Source of the DNA: Lunularia cruciata
Lineage: Eukaryota > Streptophyta > Marchantiopsida > Lunulariales > Lunulariaceae
Length of the DNA: 64,000 nucleotides
Assembly: GCA_948567375.1 (NCBI GenBank)
Contig: OX419762.1
Location: 24,692,608-24,756,607 of the forward strand
Direction of reading: 5' to 3'
This document shows, piece by piece, positions 23,258 to 35,484 of this stretch (its first letter is position 1; every line of letters begins with the position of its first letter). Made by a program: the position numbers and the translations under genes. The notes beneath the pieces are model-generated. The model saw nothing but the letters and a program-made list of their open reading frames with translations. It was not told where the DNA came from and did no database searches.

Positions 23258-25529
23258 AGCCAAAGTGGGATCATTGTGTTGTGATGTGGTTTGTGTAACC
23301 CATAAAAAAGCGACTTATAAATTTTATCTCCACATTAGTGGGGTAGGTTGTTTGCTAGATCCAATGGATGAGATGTTGCCAAGTGAGCAATCTTTGTACA
23401 TGTATGTGATTGGTCATGTGGGTTACAATCTTATCATATTTGAGGGCTCTGATGAATAAAGATGAGGGCGAGTGGAGAGACAAGGAGGTGTTTTAGTCTA
23501 GTAGTCTTGAAGGGAGGAGGAGGACATCGGGAGTGAGAGTTGTAGCAATGCATGAGTTGTAGAACATTAGAGGAAGCAATCAAGCATGAGATGTCCTATA
23601 CTCTCAATCTGCCACTCCCAAATCCTTTTCTCATCAAGCTTCAGATTTTGCACCGTGATGGCTTACAAGACTGGTTAGTGGCACATTTTGGGGCGGTATT
23701 CATGGAGTTGGTGATGGGAAACCCAGATCTTGTTATTTTTCCGGTGCTTACTTATGATAATATCTGGGACTTGACAATACATGTACTTCTATAGTTGGAA
23801 AATGCCTAAATTTTTGCTCATAAGCTTCAAGGTGAAGTTGTGGGGTCCATTTGTCAAAAAGTAAAAAGACTAAAGGACAAATGTGCAAGAGATTGGGTCC
23901 TAATAGAGAAGGCTGGAGTTTTTTGACCATCAAGGGAGTTTGGGAAGGCCATTTGGAGAACAAAGGACATGGTTGGAAAGAGGAGATGACAAGCTAACAT
24001 TTGAAGACAGAAATTACACAATTTGAGCTAATTCTAAGAGAGACATGATTGATTGAATCAAGGGGGATAAAATTCATACCCAGCAGCACAAAGTAGGCAA
24101 TTGAGGGAGCTTCTTGACACAATTTTACTAGCTTTCAGTAGGATTGGAGAGCAGAAAAAGTGATTACAGTATTTGAGCTTAAGAAATTTCAGTTTTTGAT
24201 TAATCTCAAATCAGATCTAGTTGATTGAAGTTGAAGCTCTTGAGGTGTAAGGTGATGGAGAAGAGCTAGTGATCAGGTTTGGAGTTTTGGTCACTTCCCA
24301 AGTTGTGGCTTGAGATACCTTATGAAAATTTCCAGTCTTGTTTTGGTTAGAGTTTGCACCTTTATGTGAAGATTTCATGTGAATTCTTCAAATAGAGAAT
24401 TCAGGGTCTTGGATCAAGTATACCTGGGTCTGCATAGCTCACAAGTTAGCCCAGCTCAGGAATTGATCCATATCCAAAGATTCAAGTTAGATTAAGCCAT
24501 GAAAATTTACAAAGTGTTAACCAAGAGCACAACCAAGTACCGTGGAAAATTTGTTAGGCTTTCGGCTCATAGAAGGTGAGTTCTGATGCAACAAGTTTTA
24601 CTAAAAAGATTGTCATAAGCTTTGAAGAGCATTTCTTTCTTCAATCCCAATTGAATGTCAACTCTCTCACTTTTGTGACTATGATTGAGAGTTTAGATTT
24701 CCTGAGTGTTTTGTGAGGATCAAGTGTTTATCTGATTTAGAAATCAGGGTAAATTTGGCAAGAACCCTAAAAAGGGGATTTCAAAATTAGGGTGAGAGTT
24801 GCAAACACCTTGCAAACTTTGAGAGGGGCAAAACCCTAAAAAGGGGATTTTGAAATTAGAGTGAGAGTTGCAAAAACCTGGCAAACTTATTATGAGCTTG
24901 ACAGGGGATTTTTAGTGATTTGATCAAAGTCTATTTTATATCATTGGAAAGCTTATCTCATAGGCTTTCCATTGAATCCAAGCTATACAGAAAGAGTTAT
25001 ATTCATATGAGTTGCACAGAGTTTTCCCCATGAAGAAGATATAGGAAATCCACACATGAAGTAGGAATTTGTTGAAGTCTGAAGTACAACTTGGAGGAGA
25101 CTTGGAGCACAGGTTGAAATTAGCTTGATTACAAAGCATGAAGGCTCTAAAGCTCTTTTCCGACCAAAAAGCATAGAGAGTTATTGCCACATTCTTGTGA
25201 TTGGATCTTTTGTGTGCTTGCATGCTTGTTTGTACGCCCAGTTGGTTTGGATTGGTAGACGGGCGTCGCACTTAGGTCCTTTCATTCTAGGAGTGTTGTG
25301 TATTCCTCCTTGGTAATGTTGGAAGTGATGACCAATAGACCAGAAGTGCATGTTGTGATGATAGGTTAGGTTGCCCATCACTACCCTACCCAATAGCAAG
25401 AATACTAGTTACAAGAGTGGAGGGTTTTGACTGTTAGACAACAAGAGTGTTCAGACAAGTAGTTATAGGTTTACCTACAGCCTCTAATCTGCAATCTCCA
25501 TAGCTAGGCACCCTATGTGTTCCCAGAGA
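23258..25529. other. Unrecognised sequence between two retrotransposons
   Basis: No convincing gene. Two plus-strand frames, 23196-23459 (starting in the LTR) and 23552-23794 (beginning MSCRTLEEAIKHEMSY), look protein-like but match no family I know. From 24000 on the sequence is AT-rich and noncoding, with a short tandem duplication at 24763. It may be a decayed LTR or leader, or old intergenic DNA. Confidence 0.4.
24763..24892. repeat. Tandem duplication, 69-bp unit
   Basis: AACCCTAAAAAGGGGATT occurs at 24763 and 24832. Most of the intervening sequence (GTGAGAGTTGCAAA, TGCAAACTT) is repeated with a few changes. Two units. Confidence 0.75.
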
Positions 25530-26773
25530 GAGAAAAGAAAAGTATGACAATGGGCTCATTGTCTTTGTCTTTGGTGGAGAAATCTCTTACCTAGAGAGGT
25601 TCTATAGCGTGCTTATGATGGAATTTAGCAGCTAGACCACATCATTGTTGATGACATCTTGGATGTTGGGCATCAATCTCAAACAATGATAGTGGCCGAT
25701 AGATCATCTATGGCATTGGTGAACCTAGTTGGACACCTTAGAGCCGCTTTTCCCACACTTATGAGTTTCTCAAGCTCTCATGCTTTTTGAGAGGGAGTTC
25801 TTGGACTAGTTTGGGACTCATAATTACAATAGTTGTTGGAGCACAACGCCAATGAGAGAGAGCGGGTGATGGATTTTCACATCAGTATTACCGCAATTCT
25901 AGAAGTGTCAGAGGCATCTAAGCATCAAGTGCTAGATCAGGCTATGGACATGAATTGTTTGACATGGATTGTGAGCCTTGGCTTGGCAGAGTAGCATAAG
26001 ATGCGCTTGATAGGCATCACCACTTGGACAATTGTGAGCCATGTGCCTATCGAGACAATTTAAGCACATTTTGGGAGCAATGGACCAAGTGGACATGGTA
26101 TTCTTGGGCCAATATTCTTTAATATTCTTGGACACAACCAATAACTACTAGGGAGAGTGGTCTACATGGAGTCCATCCAGGTGAGCATGGGCTACTTGGA
26201 TTACACCCTTGGTCTACTTGGGATGCTGCTAGAGGACGTATAGAGCTTGTAGCCAGAGTGGAGGGATTTTTTCACACTAAGGTTGGGCCTCTAGTGGTTA
26301 GGAGCATGACACTATTGTTCCAAAGGGCCCATTGTAGCATCCAATCAATACGGCTTCCACTTCTACAATAGTTATAGAGGATACTTGAGAGCCAAATCTT
26401 GGACCCAAGCTTATAGGAGAGGAAAGACAGAGGGTTGGAGGTTCTTGAGGAGCTACATGAGTTGTTTTGCCTTAAGTATGAAGTATTTGGATGCTCTAAA
26501 GGGACCTGGTATACAGATTGAGTTGACTAGCAATACACCAATTTTTCATTGTCCCAATCGATATAGTGACATGGAGCAAGCACTGATTTAGAGTTGGAGT
26601 AAAGACCTTTTTGAGGCTGGTTTGGTGGAGATTTTACATGGAGAGTATCCATCAACTATAGTGATGCCAACCAAGAAGGATATGCATGGCAACTACATAG
26701 ATAGGCAGATGTGTGGAGATTACCATCCTATCAATCAATAGACTAGGGTTGATTGGTATGCCATGCCTACACC
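25530..26773 (+). pseudogene. Family C pol: methyltransferase tail, spacer, reverse transcriptase start
   Basis: The stretch at about 25545-25610 corresponds to the GSQAHCLHLWWTNLL motif of the minus-strand copy (47398-47470). The spacer at 25620-26340 aligns with 46690-47400 of the minus-strand copy. From about 26440 the reverse transcriptase N-terminal region follows: LTSNTPIFHCPNRYSDMEQA at 26522-26581, then VMPTKKD and a decayed C-G-D-Y region, ending at TP before the NGYK insertion. Stops are frequent. Confidence 0.7.
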
Positions 26774-28634
26774 TGTGACAACCCGGAAAATATCAATTTT
26801 TTGGTAATCGGGTAAGTAAATTTTGTTCTCGTAGAGATATGATTCAAAATTGGTCAAATACAAAGTCAAATAGTAACATGTAGTTCTTCTTGGTTGCGTC
26901 TTTAATCTCTCAGGTGGAAACCACACCTAAAAGAGAGTAACAAGTACTGATTCTCAGTCTTGTCACGAATTCACACTTCTTAATCACAACATAGTAAATT
27001 CTGTCCAAACAATTCTTGATTATGATGATTCAGATTCTCCCAAAGATGGCAGTTCACTACGAAGAAAGATTTTGTCTCAAAATTGTGTTCCACCCTTCCA
27101 CTGAAGGCACAACTTCCTCGATCAAAATTGCTTCACATCAACTTTGTGCTGCACTCACAAATGCAAAATACTACCAACACTACAATTCCTCTCAAATCTG
27201 TCAAGGCATTGCTCCGATGCACTTCACTCAAGATCAAACACACAAAATGAAGATCAAGGCTGCAAAATCCAACATCCACAAACACACTAACTTGCACTTT
27301 GGAATTCTACACACACTTACAAACACAAACACAAAATTGACAATCGGAATTAAGCTCAAGCAACGGAGCACTAAAAACTACACTTTGCTTTATCTATCTT
27401 CAGAAATATGAATACTGAACAACATAGTATTGCAAATGCTCCCCTTAAATACTGAAGCAAATGGTAGTTTTTCCTACTAATGCATCGCTTCCTAGCATCT
27501 CTTCCTACCTGCAGATCCAAACTGACAATCCAGCTCTTCATATCTACCTCTTCCTATCTCAAAACTGTTACTTACCCCAATCCAATGTCTACCTCATCAT
27601 CGGCTTCCAAACTTGATGATCTTCCTACTACTTCTCCTTCTTCGGGTATATCTCCAACTACTAATTTCTACACTATTTCTACTACTTCTACACTAGGAAC
27701 TACAATTAAGCTCATGGTTACTCCATCTACTTCTTTATCTCCTGACCCACTCTTCTCTAATTTCTTTAATAATAAGTCAGATGACACCTGAATTCCTACT
27801 TCTGCAACATCGAGTCTAATTACAATCAATTCCTTTGCTAATTTTACTATATCCTCATCAAGAATTGTAATTGAAAGCATGGGTACACTATCTATGCCTT
27901 CAATTTGTAATCCACTTTCCCCTAATCACTCATGTTACTGACCCAAGGACACTTATAGTCTGATCTTGCACTTTGGGTTTATTCACTACTGCTACTTCTC
28001 CTTCAATTTCTATTTCATCTTCAATCAAAACTGAATTGAAGTCATGGGTATCCTAATTATCTATTCTTTCTCTATCCTAACTCTCTCTAAAGCCTCTGGC
28101 AAGATTCCCGAAGTCATCTTCATTACACTCCGAGGTCCGACTATCTCAGATACAGTCATCTTTGTCTTGAGGCAAAGAAGCTTCTAACCCAAAGTTGTGT
28201 AAACCTGAAGTCCAAAGTCTGAAGTCCAAAGTCCGAAGACATCAACCCGAAGACACTAACTTACTATATACATCTACTCTTGAAACTTAAAATATTTGTA
28301 ACTTCTTCTATAGACCTCTGAACTTTGCGATTTTGGTGGCAACGGAAAGCCCTGAACAAGATGCTTTTAACAAAATATAACACGCTTGATTTGGACTTGT
28401 GAAAATTGAGATATAGCCCTCGCAAGAATCTCGACCTGTAACTTTCATTCCTCCTTTGGGTCTGCACTCTTTCAATCCTGGCTGAGTCCGTCTTCATTTG
28501 ACACAAAGTTGACTTCCTTGGGCTTGATCAAAATACAAATTTCCTCTCATTTCTTCTCCATTTGGTTTCAATTTGGTTTCAACAAGGCATTTCTTCTTCA
28601 AAACTCGTCCAAAATGAAAAATGTGGGTACCACA
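26774..28634 (-). mobile_element. NGYK element copy 4, 1.86-kb internally deleted, perfect target duplication
   Basis: It starts TGTGACAACCCGG at 26774 and ends ATGTGGGTACCACA at 28634. It is flanked by perfect ACACC (26769-26773 and 28635-28639). Removing it with one ACACC restores the family C reading P-T-P-Q-E-I-F-D-L. Both termini are kept, but at 1861 bp most of the gene is gone. The noncoding side is closest to copy 5. Confidence 0.9.
27572..27960 (-). pseudogene. NGYK-element protein gene, copy 4, C-terminal remnant
   Basis: Only the last coiled-coil stretch is readable (27668-27880: LAKELIVIRLDVAEVGIQV, then KKLEKSGSGDKEVDG), with the terminal EVDIGLG before the stop at 27572. The N-terminal domain found in full-length copies is absent. 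Between about 27960 and 28400 the sequence is acidic-linker-like on the minus strand but not alignable by eye. Confidence 0.55.
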
Positions 28635-30660
28635 ACACCACAGGAGATCTTTGATTTGATTGGGCATGCAAAGGTCTTCAATACTTTGGATCTTCAAGCA
28701 ATATATCATCAATTGTTGATCAAGAAGGAGGATAAGTCCAAGACATCATTTTGGGCTATTGATCCTCACGGCAAAGATGTGTTATATCAATGGAGGTTCT
28801 TACCATTTGGGTAAAGAATACTCCTATTTAGTTCCAAAGGGTCATGAATAGGATCCTAGCAGGATTGGATTTTACTCGGTGCTATATTGATTACATTTTG
28901 GTTTATAGCACTATGGTGAAGGAGCATGAGAGACAATTGTTGGAAGTGTTTGAGAGGTTAAGATACCATGGAATCCAATTACATCTTGTGAAGTGTAGTT
29001 TTTTCCATGAGTAGGTTGAGTATTTGGGTCACATTATCTATCCTAGAGGACTTGGCGTTTAATAGACCAAGGTGGAGGGTATTGTACATATTCCTTGGCC
29101 TAAGGATGTGAGCAGAGTGCAAGCATTCCTTGAGTTGGCAAACTTCTATGTTAGAGGATTTAGTGTCATTGCCAAGTCCTTGATAAAGCTGACCAAGCTT
29201 ACATAAGAGTGGTGTTGGGGAGATAAGCAAGAGAGTTTTTGCAGAGCTCAACGAGAGGTTGACATCTACTCCTATTTTGAGGAGACCAATAAAAAAAACC
29301 ATTTTAGGCTTACATTGATTGGAGTATGTTGGAGCTTGGAGCAGTGCTCACCCAACATGATGATGAGGAGAAGGAGTTTGTGGTGGCCTATGCTAGTCGC
29401 TTCAACAATAATAGCAGAGGCAAAGTATAGTTCATATGAGGGAGAGTGCTTGGCAGTAGTTTGGGTAGTAGCACATTTTGATGTGACCTACTTGGTAACC
29501 CCTTTACTCTCATCACTGATCATCAGCCATTGAAGTGGTTGATGGAGTCCAATAAGCTTTTATGGAAGCGTACACAATGAGCTCTGATTTTATAAGAGTA
29601 TGATTTCATGGTTGTTCATAGACTTGGAGTGGTGAACCGTGATGCAGATGGGTTGAGTGGAAACCCATATCCTAGCCAACAAGATCAGACCAAAGCACGT
29701 TGGCATGGTAAGATAGATGAGGCGATGGTGCCAGGTTGGCATGCATCTTCCTTTCTTTGTATATTTTATAAGACTTTGGTGGTATCTCTCTTGGCACATA
29801 CAAGAAGAGTTATTGAGATCACAAATCCAAAGAGTGGAGATAGCGGCACAATTCAGCTAGATAGTCATGATGATGTCTTATGATAGACTATCTTTGCATT
29901 GGTGTTATGAGTGGCACAGTTGGGGCCAAGGAGAGAGACCATGTCCTTCAACAAGCTAGGAGGTTCAGATTGGAGGGTAGATACTTTGGTGTGTATGGGA
30001 GGATAGTAGAGTGAGAGTAGTACAACTTCCATCTTAGAGACTACAATTGGTCTATCATGCTCATGAGGAGCTAGGATATTTTGGAGTAAAGCATACATAT
30101 AGCTTGCTCCAGAGTCATTATTGGTGGTATGAAGACTTATGTTTAGCAATTTATTGCCAAATGTGTGGTTTGTGATCAAGTTAGAGCATCATTTAATGCT
30201 CCTATACCACAATTGCACCCATTAACTATCATGGGATTGGGTTACCATTGGAGTTTGGACTTTGTTGGACCTTTATCATTGACTATGAGACATCATTGGT
30301 ATGTTTTGGTGATGGTGGAGCACTTCTCCAAGTAGATTGAGTTAGTAGCACTTCTTGACAAGTCTAGTGAAGGGACAACTTACTCATACCTTAAATCGGA
30401 TTCTTAGTCATTTTGGTGCACCAACTGAGGTTTTGATTGATCAGGGTATAGAGTTCTTGGGAGAGTTTCCAGTCTTGTGTGACAAGGCTTTGATTGATCA
30501 TCATACTACCTCACGAGAACACCCTAAGGCAGATGGCTTAGCAGAGAGAGTGGTTCAAATAGTGAAGAGAGGATTGCAAAAGTATGGTTTACAAAGAGGC
30601 CACTTGGGAGATTAGGATCTCCAATTACTTTGGTTGGCCATGGGCTATCGGTTTATCCGG
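28635..30660 (+). pseudogene. Family C pol: reverse transcriptase, RNase H, integrase (broken)
   Basis: Reverse transcriptase resumes QEIFDLIGHAKVFNTLDL, then WAIDPHGKDVLYQWRFLPFG (28640-28812). The catalytic box at about 28881-28894 reads Y-I-D-Y instead of Y-I-D-D. The RNase H region around 29315-29680 has FVVAYASRFNNN, LITDHQPLKWLMESNKL and VVHRLGVVNRDADGLS. The integrase zinc region is decayed near 30050-30180. The core near 30340-30620 shows HTLNRILSHFGAPTEVLIDQ and SREHPKADGLAERVVQ, covering the second Asp and catalytic Glu regions. It is cut at 30660 inside YRFIR by family D. There are many stops. Confidence 0.8.
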
Positions 30661-33600
30661 TGTCAAGGAATTTGTTTGGCCTCAAGAGTGCACTGGGCAC
30701 CTAGCTGCTTGTGCTTAGTTTGTCCTTGTAGTAGTTGAATTAGAGTCCTTGTAGATTGACATCCTCTTCCTATTCCGAGTGTGCTAGGAAATCTCAGCTC
30801 TGTAAGAATTTAGAGTTGTCTTTGTTTCATGAGGTCGGGTTTCTTGGCGGTTTGTGTTTGTCCTTGGCCTTCAAAGAACTGGCTAGCTCATGCGGTTTTA
30901 GCTATGGTTTTGGGACCTGATGGTTCCTAAGAGAGGTTGGAATTTTTACGAACAACAACTAGTATTCTATTCAGCTCAACCCGGCCAGCCTATTGAGTCA
31001 AACCATTCATATAGACGAATTGAGAGCTCCTAAAATGGAGCTTCCTTGAAGCTAGTCACAGGTCAAACACACCATCATCTCAGGATTTGTCATTCATAAA
31101 ATTTTCAGATGCAAGGTTCACAAGATCGACAACCCAACCAATTCTAGTTCATACAGTGTTTGCACTAAATTATGAAAGAACTTCACTTTAGCTGGCGCTT
31201 CTCACACACACTATGTTTGATAATAGTAAAGCAACTCACCCTCCGGACCTTTTCTTCACCTCCTAGTCGCACTCCCATCAATGTTTCCTTGCATTGACAC
31301 CCATCAGCTCTTCAATTTTGAAATTGTCTCCCTGGTCATGTCATTGCCAATGGCTTGTCAAGGCATTTTTCTCTCTCCTTCCTCTGTCTTGTTGCAGACC
31401 AGCCCAACAAATGCTTGAAACTGCCCTTCCTTTCAATCTACCTGTCAATTCGTGAAGCTCCACACTCAGCCCTACTGCCCTTCTCTAAACTTCTGCTGTC
31501 CAAGCATCAACTCCTGAGGAGCATTCTTTCTGCTAACCCTTTCTCCTTCCTAAACCCTCTCTCAGCATTACTAGTCCTGCAAAATTTTCTTTCCTGTCCA
31601 GCCTTCTTTCTCCTGCAAGGTCCTTCATTCTCTTACAAAGAAACCCATTTTTTGCCTACACTCTCAAGGCCTTTGCTTTCCTGCAAAAATTTCTCTCCTC
31701 TACCTTGCGCACCTTCAAGGCATACTCCCTGCCATTTGTTCATCTGGCCATTGTCATGCTCAATAGCACTTCCAAAAATTTTCTCTCTCCTTTTGTCACG
31801 GACCAAGGCCAAGCAACCTTTGAAAATCTCTCTTCAATAGTTCACTCCTGTCCAGACTCTCATTCACTTTGTCAGATCTCTAATTCACTCTGTCCAGTCT
31901 CTCATTCACTTTGCCCAGTCTCTCATTCACTTTGCCCATTCATGAGAATTCTTCACTACTACATTTTCAACAGCACATCCTCTACATTCAAAATTCATTC
32001 CATGTACACCTCTTCACAAAAAACATTTTTCATTCAAAATTTGCTCTCCTATCAACATTCTCACAATAAACAACCTTCCACATTCAAGATCATTCCCTGT
32101 CCAGCCCTAAGGCATTTCAAAATTTCCTCTGGCCTGAGACACTCTCACTCAACCTTCAAAATTCTTCTCCTAGCCTTGTCACAGCCGAAGGCATCTCGAA
32201 ATTTCCTTTGGCCTAAAACACTCTCACTCAACCTTTGAAATTCTTCTCTTGGCCCTGTCACAGCCCTAAGGCATCTCAAAAATTCCTTCTCTGGCCTGCA
32301 ACACTCTCTTAACTCTCCAAACTTTTTCTCTCTTGTCACAGCCCTAAGGCATTTCAAAATTCCTCTCTAGCCTGCAACACTCTCCCAACTCTTCAAACTT
32401 GTTCTCTCCTATCATAAACCTTAGGCATTTTGAAATTCCTTCTCTAGCCTGCAACACTCTCACTCAACCTTCCAAATTCTTCTCCTGGCCTATCACAGCC
32501 CTAAGACATCTCAAAAATTTTAATCTGGCCCTGCAAGAGTCCTCTCTCAACTCTCCAAACTCTTTCTCTCCTGTCTCAGCCCTAAGGTGTTTCTAAAAAT
32601 TCTCCTCTAGCTTGCAAGACTCTCTCTCAACCTTCAAGAACCCTTTCTCTCCTGTCACAGCCCTAAGGCATTTTTAAAATTCTTCTCTGGGTCTGCAAGA
32701 CTCTCACTCCACTCTTGAAAACCTTCTTCTCCTATCACGGCCCTAAGGCATTTCAAAAATTCTTCTCTGGCCCTGCAAAACTTTCACTCAACTCCTGAAA
32801 ACCTTCTTCTCCTGTCACAGCCCTAAGGCATTTTGAACATTCTTCTCGGGCCCTGCAAGACTCTCACTCAACTCCCAAAAACCTTCTTCTCCTATCACAG
32901 CTCTAAGGCATTTCAAAAATTCTTCTTTGGCCCTGCAAGACTCTCACTCAACTCCTGAAAACCTTCTTCTCCTATCACATGCCCTAAGGCATTTTGAGAA
33001 TTCTTCTTTGGCCCTGCAAGACTCTCACTCAACTCCTGAAATCTTCTTCTCCTGTCATAGCTCTAAGGCATTTTGAGAATTCTTCTCTAGCCCTACAAGA
33101 CTCTCACTCAACTCCCGAAAACCTTCTTCTCTTGTCACAGCCCTAAGGCATTTTGAAAATTCTTCTCTGGCCCCACAAGACTCTCACTCAACTCCCGAAA
33201 CCTTCTTCTCATGTCACAGCCCTAAGGCATTTCAAAAATTCTTCTCTGGACCTGCAAGACTCTCACTCAACTCCCAAAAACCTTCTTCTCCTGTCACAAC
33301 CCTAAGGCATTTTGAGAATTCTTCTTTGGCCTTGCAAGACTCTCACTCAACTCCTGAAACCTTGTTCTCCTACCATAGCCCTAAGGCATTTTCAGAATTC
33401 TTCTTTGGCCCTGCAAGACTCTCACTCAAGTCCCAAAAACATTCTTCTCCTATCACAGCCCTAAGGCATTTAGAAAATTCTTCTCTAGCCCTGCAAGACT
33501 CTCATTCAACTCCCAAAAACCTTCTTCTCCTGTCACAGCCCTAAGGCATTTCAAAAATTCTTCTCTGGCCCTCCAAGACTCTCACTCAACTCCCAAAAAC

Positions 33601-34147
33601 CTTCTTCTCCTGTCACAGCCCTAAGGCATTTTGAAAATTCTTCTCTGGTCCTACAAGACTCTCACTCAACTCCCAAAAACCTTCTTCTCCTGTCACAGCC
33701 CTAAGGCATTTCAAGAATGCTTCTCTGGCCCTGCAAGACTCTCACTCAACTCCAAAACTTTCCTTTCTCCTTCAGCCTTTTCTCTCAAAGCATAAACCTC
33801 CTTGCTATTCCTGTCCAAGCCTAACCTTTTTACAATTCCTCAAAATCATTTGCTACTGCCCCTAATTAAAATACTCTTGAGACCCCAATAACATAACCCC
33901 AATAACAAACTTCCCAATAATAAACTCCAGCGCTTAAATGACATGGTAATAAACCCCATGCTTATGTAACCTTAAAGAAAATCCACCAATCAATTTCCTC
34001 CCTCCTTTAACACAAGAGAAAATCCTTGAGCTTACAAGAACACAAAAAAATACCAGTTTCACCAAAACATTAACTCTTGAGTTCAATAACATGGAAACTC
34101 ACACCAAATGGCACCAATACTAAGTGTAGATTATTTCCCCGATGACA
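30661..34147 (-). repeat. 3' LTR of family D, 3487 bp
   Basis: It matches 40129-42502 over its length. Plus-strand ends are TGTCAAGGAATTTG (30661) and CCCCGATGACA (34147). It is 1113 bp longer than its partner, because it keeps about 570 bp at 31138-31706 and more units of an 80-bp tandem repeat. Plus-strand open frames here (31355-32238) are antisense to the element and repeat-derived. Confidence 0.88.
32101..33750. repeat. 80-bp minisatellite inside family D LTR, about 20 units
   Basis: The unit contains CACAGCCCTAAGGCATTT, then TTCTTCTCTGGCCCTGCAAG and ACTCTCACTCAACTCC. CCTAAGGCAT recurs at 32821, 32901, 32982, 33061, 33141, 33220, 33300, 33379 and on at 79-81 bp intervals. Units differ at scattered positions. 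Confidence 0.9.
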
Positions 34148-34207
34148 TCCACCCCACCAATCCTGTGCAGCCACCGGTCTACACCAGCAAGTCTGGAGTG
34201 ATCAATA

Positions 34208-35439
34208 TCAGCTTTCTTTAGTGGCTTCTTCTAAATCACCTCCAGAGCTGAAGTCACAATCCCTTTCCTCCTCGGTCCCCAATCGCCTCTTGAAAAGTTT
34301 AACCCTTTTTCCCGCATATGGCAGATGATGTTCAGTACCATCTAGCTCTCGCACACTATAGGTGGCATTCTCGTGAACTTTGGTAATAACAAATGGTCCA
34401 TGCCAATGGCTGGCAAACTTCTTGAGGGTCGAATGCTGTACGTCAAGGCTGTTATTAGAAATCAACACCCAATCCCCTTCATTTATAGGCACTGGTTGCA
34501 GTTGGTGAGTCTTGTCAAAATATACTTTGTTCCTCAGCCGTGCTTCCTTCACCTTCTCGCGTGCCACTTGTATTCTCTATGGTATTAGGTTAAAGTGCTC
34601 AATTCTGTGCAAAATCAATTCCTTTGTAGACACGTTATCCTCCACTAAATATTTCTCCAACTAAAAATGTCCTCCTCCACATGCATAATAGGTAAGTGCC
34701 GCGTTACTAATTCAGCAGGCGGCATTCCAGTCACCAAGCTGCATTTTATCCTATCAGCCATAAGCGCTAAGGGCAGCAAATCAGGCCATCTGTAGGTTTC
34801 ACCTTGGCAAGCCTTCACCAAAGCATTCACTATTGGCGGATGACCTTGCTCACTCTTACTGTTGGCTTTTGGATTGTAGGTAGTAGTCAAGTTCAGTTTG
34901 ATGTTGAACTTAGCAAAGAAGTCAGCTGCTTCCCTTGCATCCAACTCACCTCGATCAGCCCTCATCCGGTAGAAACATCCGTGCCTGGCAATGATATCCT
35001 CTAAGACAAACTAACACACCTGTTGGGTATGTGTAGACAACAATGCTCTTCCTTCCACATAATTAGATAGGTCTTCCCTAGCTAACACTAGATATTTAGC
35101 TCCTCAGACTCCTAAAGGCATATGAACCAAGTCCAAAACCCACTGAAAATGGAGATTCAGCGGATAAGTAGGTTTCAAACCATCTCTGTGCCTTACCTTG
35201 GAGTAGATCTGACAAATTTCACAGGTTTCCACATACCGCCGTACCTCTGTATAAATACTTGGCCACCTATACAAACCTTGGATGTGCTCATATGTACCTT
35301 GAACCCCATGATGTCCAGCAGCATCCGCATCATGCGACTCCCATAGAACTCTCTGCTTTGTTTCCTCATCTCCCAACACTCTCAGTGGAACTCCAGAGTT
35401 TCCCTTGGGCCTTTGCCAGAGATACTTGTCCTCCATCAA
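34208..35439 (-). pseudogene. Family D integrase (broken)
   Basis: Zinc-binding domain in 35439-35104: ESHDADAAGHHGVQGTYEH then VETCEICQIYSK (HHCC). Catalytic core 34965-34645: MRADRGELDAREAADFFAKF near the second Asp region and YNPKANSKSEQGH with the catalytic Glu. C-terminal domain 34567-34208: NEGDWVLISNNSLDV, KKFASHWHGPFVITKVHENA. No chromodomain. Stops between these three frames break the protein. About 60 bp separate its stop from the 3' LTR, with a GGTGGGGTGGA purine tract beside it. Confidence 0.8.
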
Positions 35440-35484
35440 GAATTTTTTGGATCTCCTTCTAATCTTCTCAAACTCTTCCCTGGT

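Noticed and set aside
23196-23459. 87-residue plus-strand frame as a host gene
   Set aside because: It starts inside the family B LTR, matches no family I know, and lies in a repeat-dense area; left as unrecognised sequence.
31355-32238. Long plus-strand open frames rich in Leu and Ser, like secreted proteins
   Set aside because: They lie antisense within the family D LTR, much of their sequence is low-complexity CT-rich or repeat unit, and the other LTR has only fragments of them.
32101-33750. Regular 80-bp repeats suggesting a CRISPR-like array
   Set aside because: Units are continuous with no unique spacers, lie inside an LTR, and recur in its partner LTR. It is a minisatellite in a eukaryotic retrotransposon.
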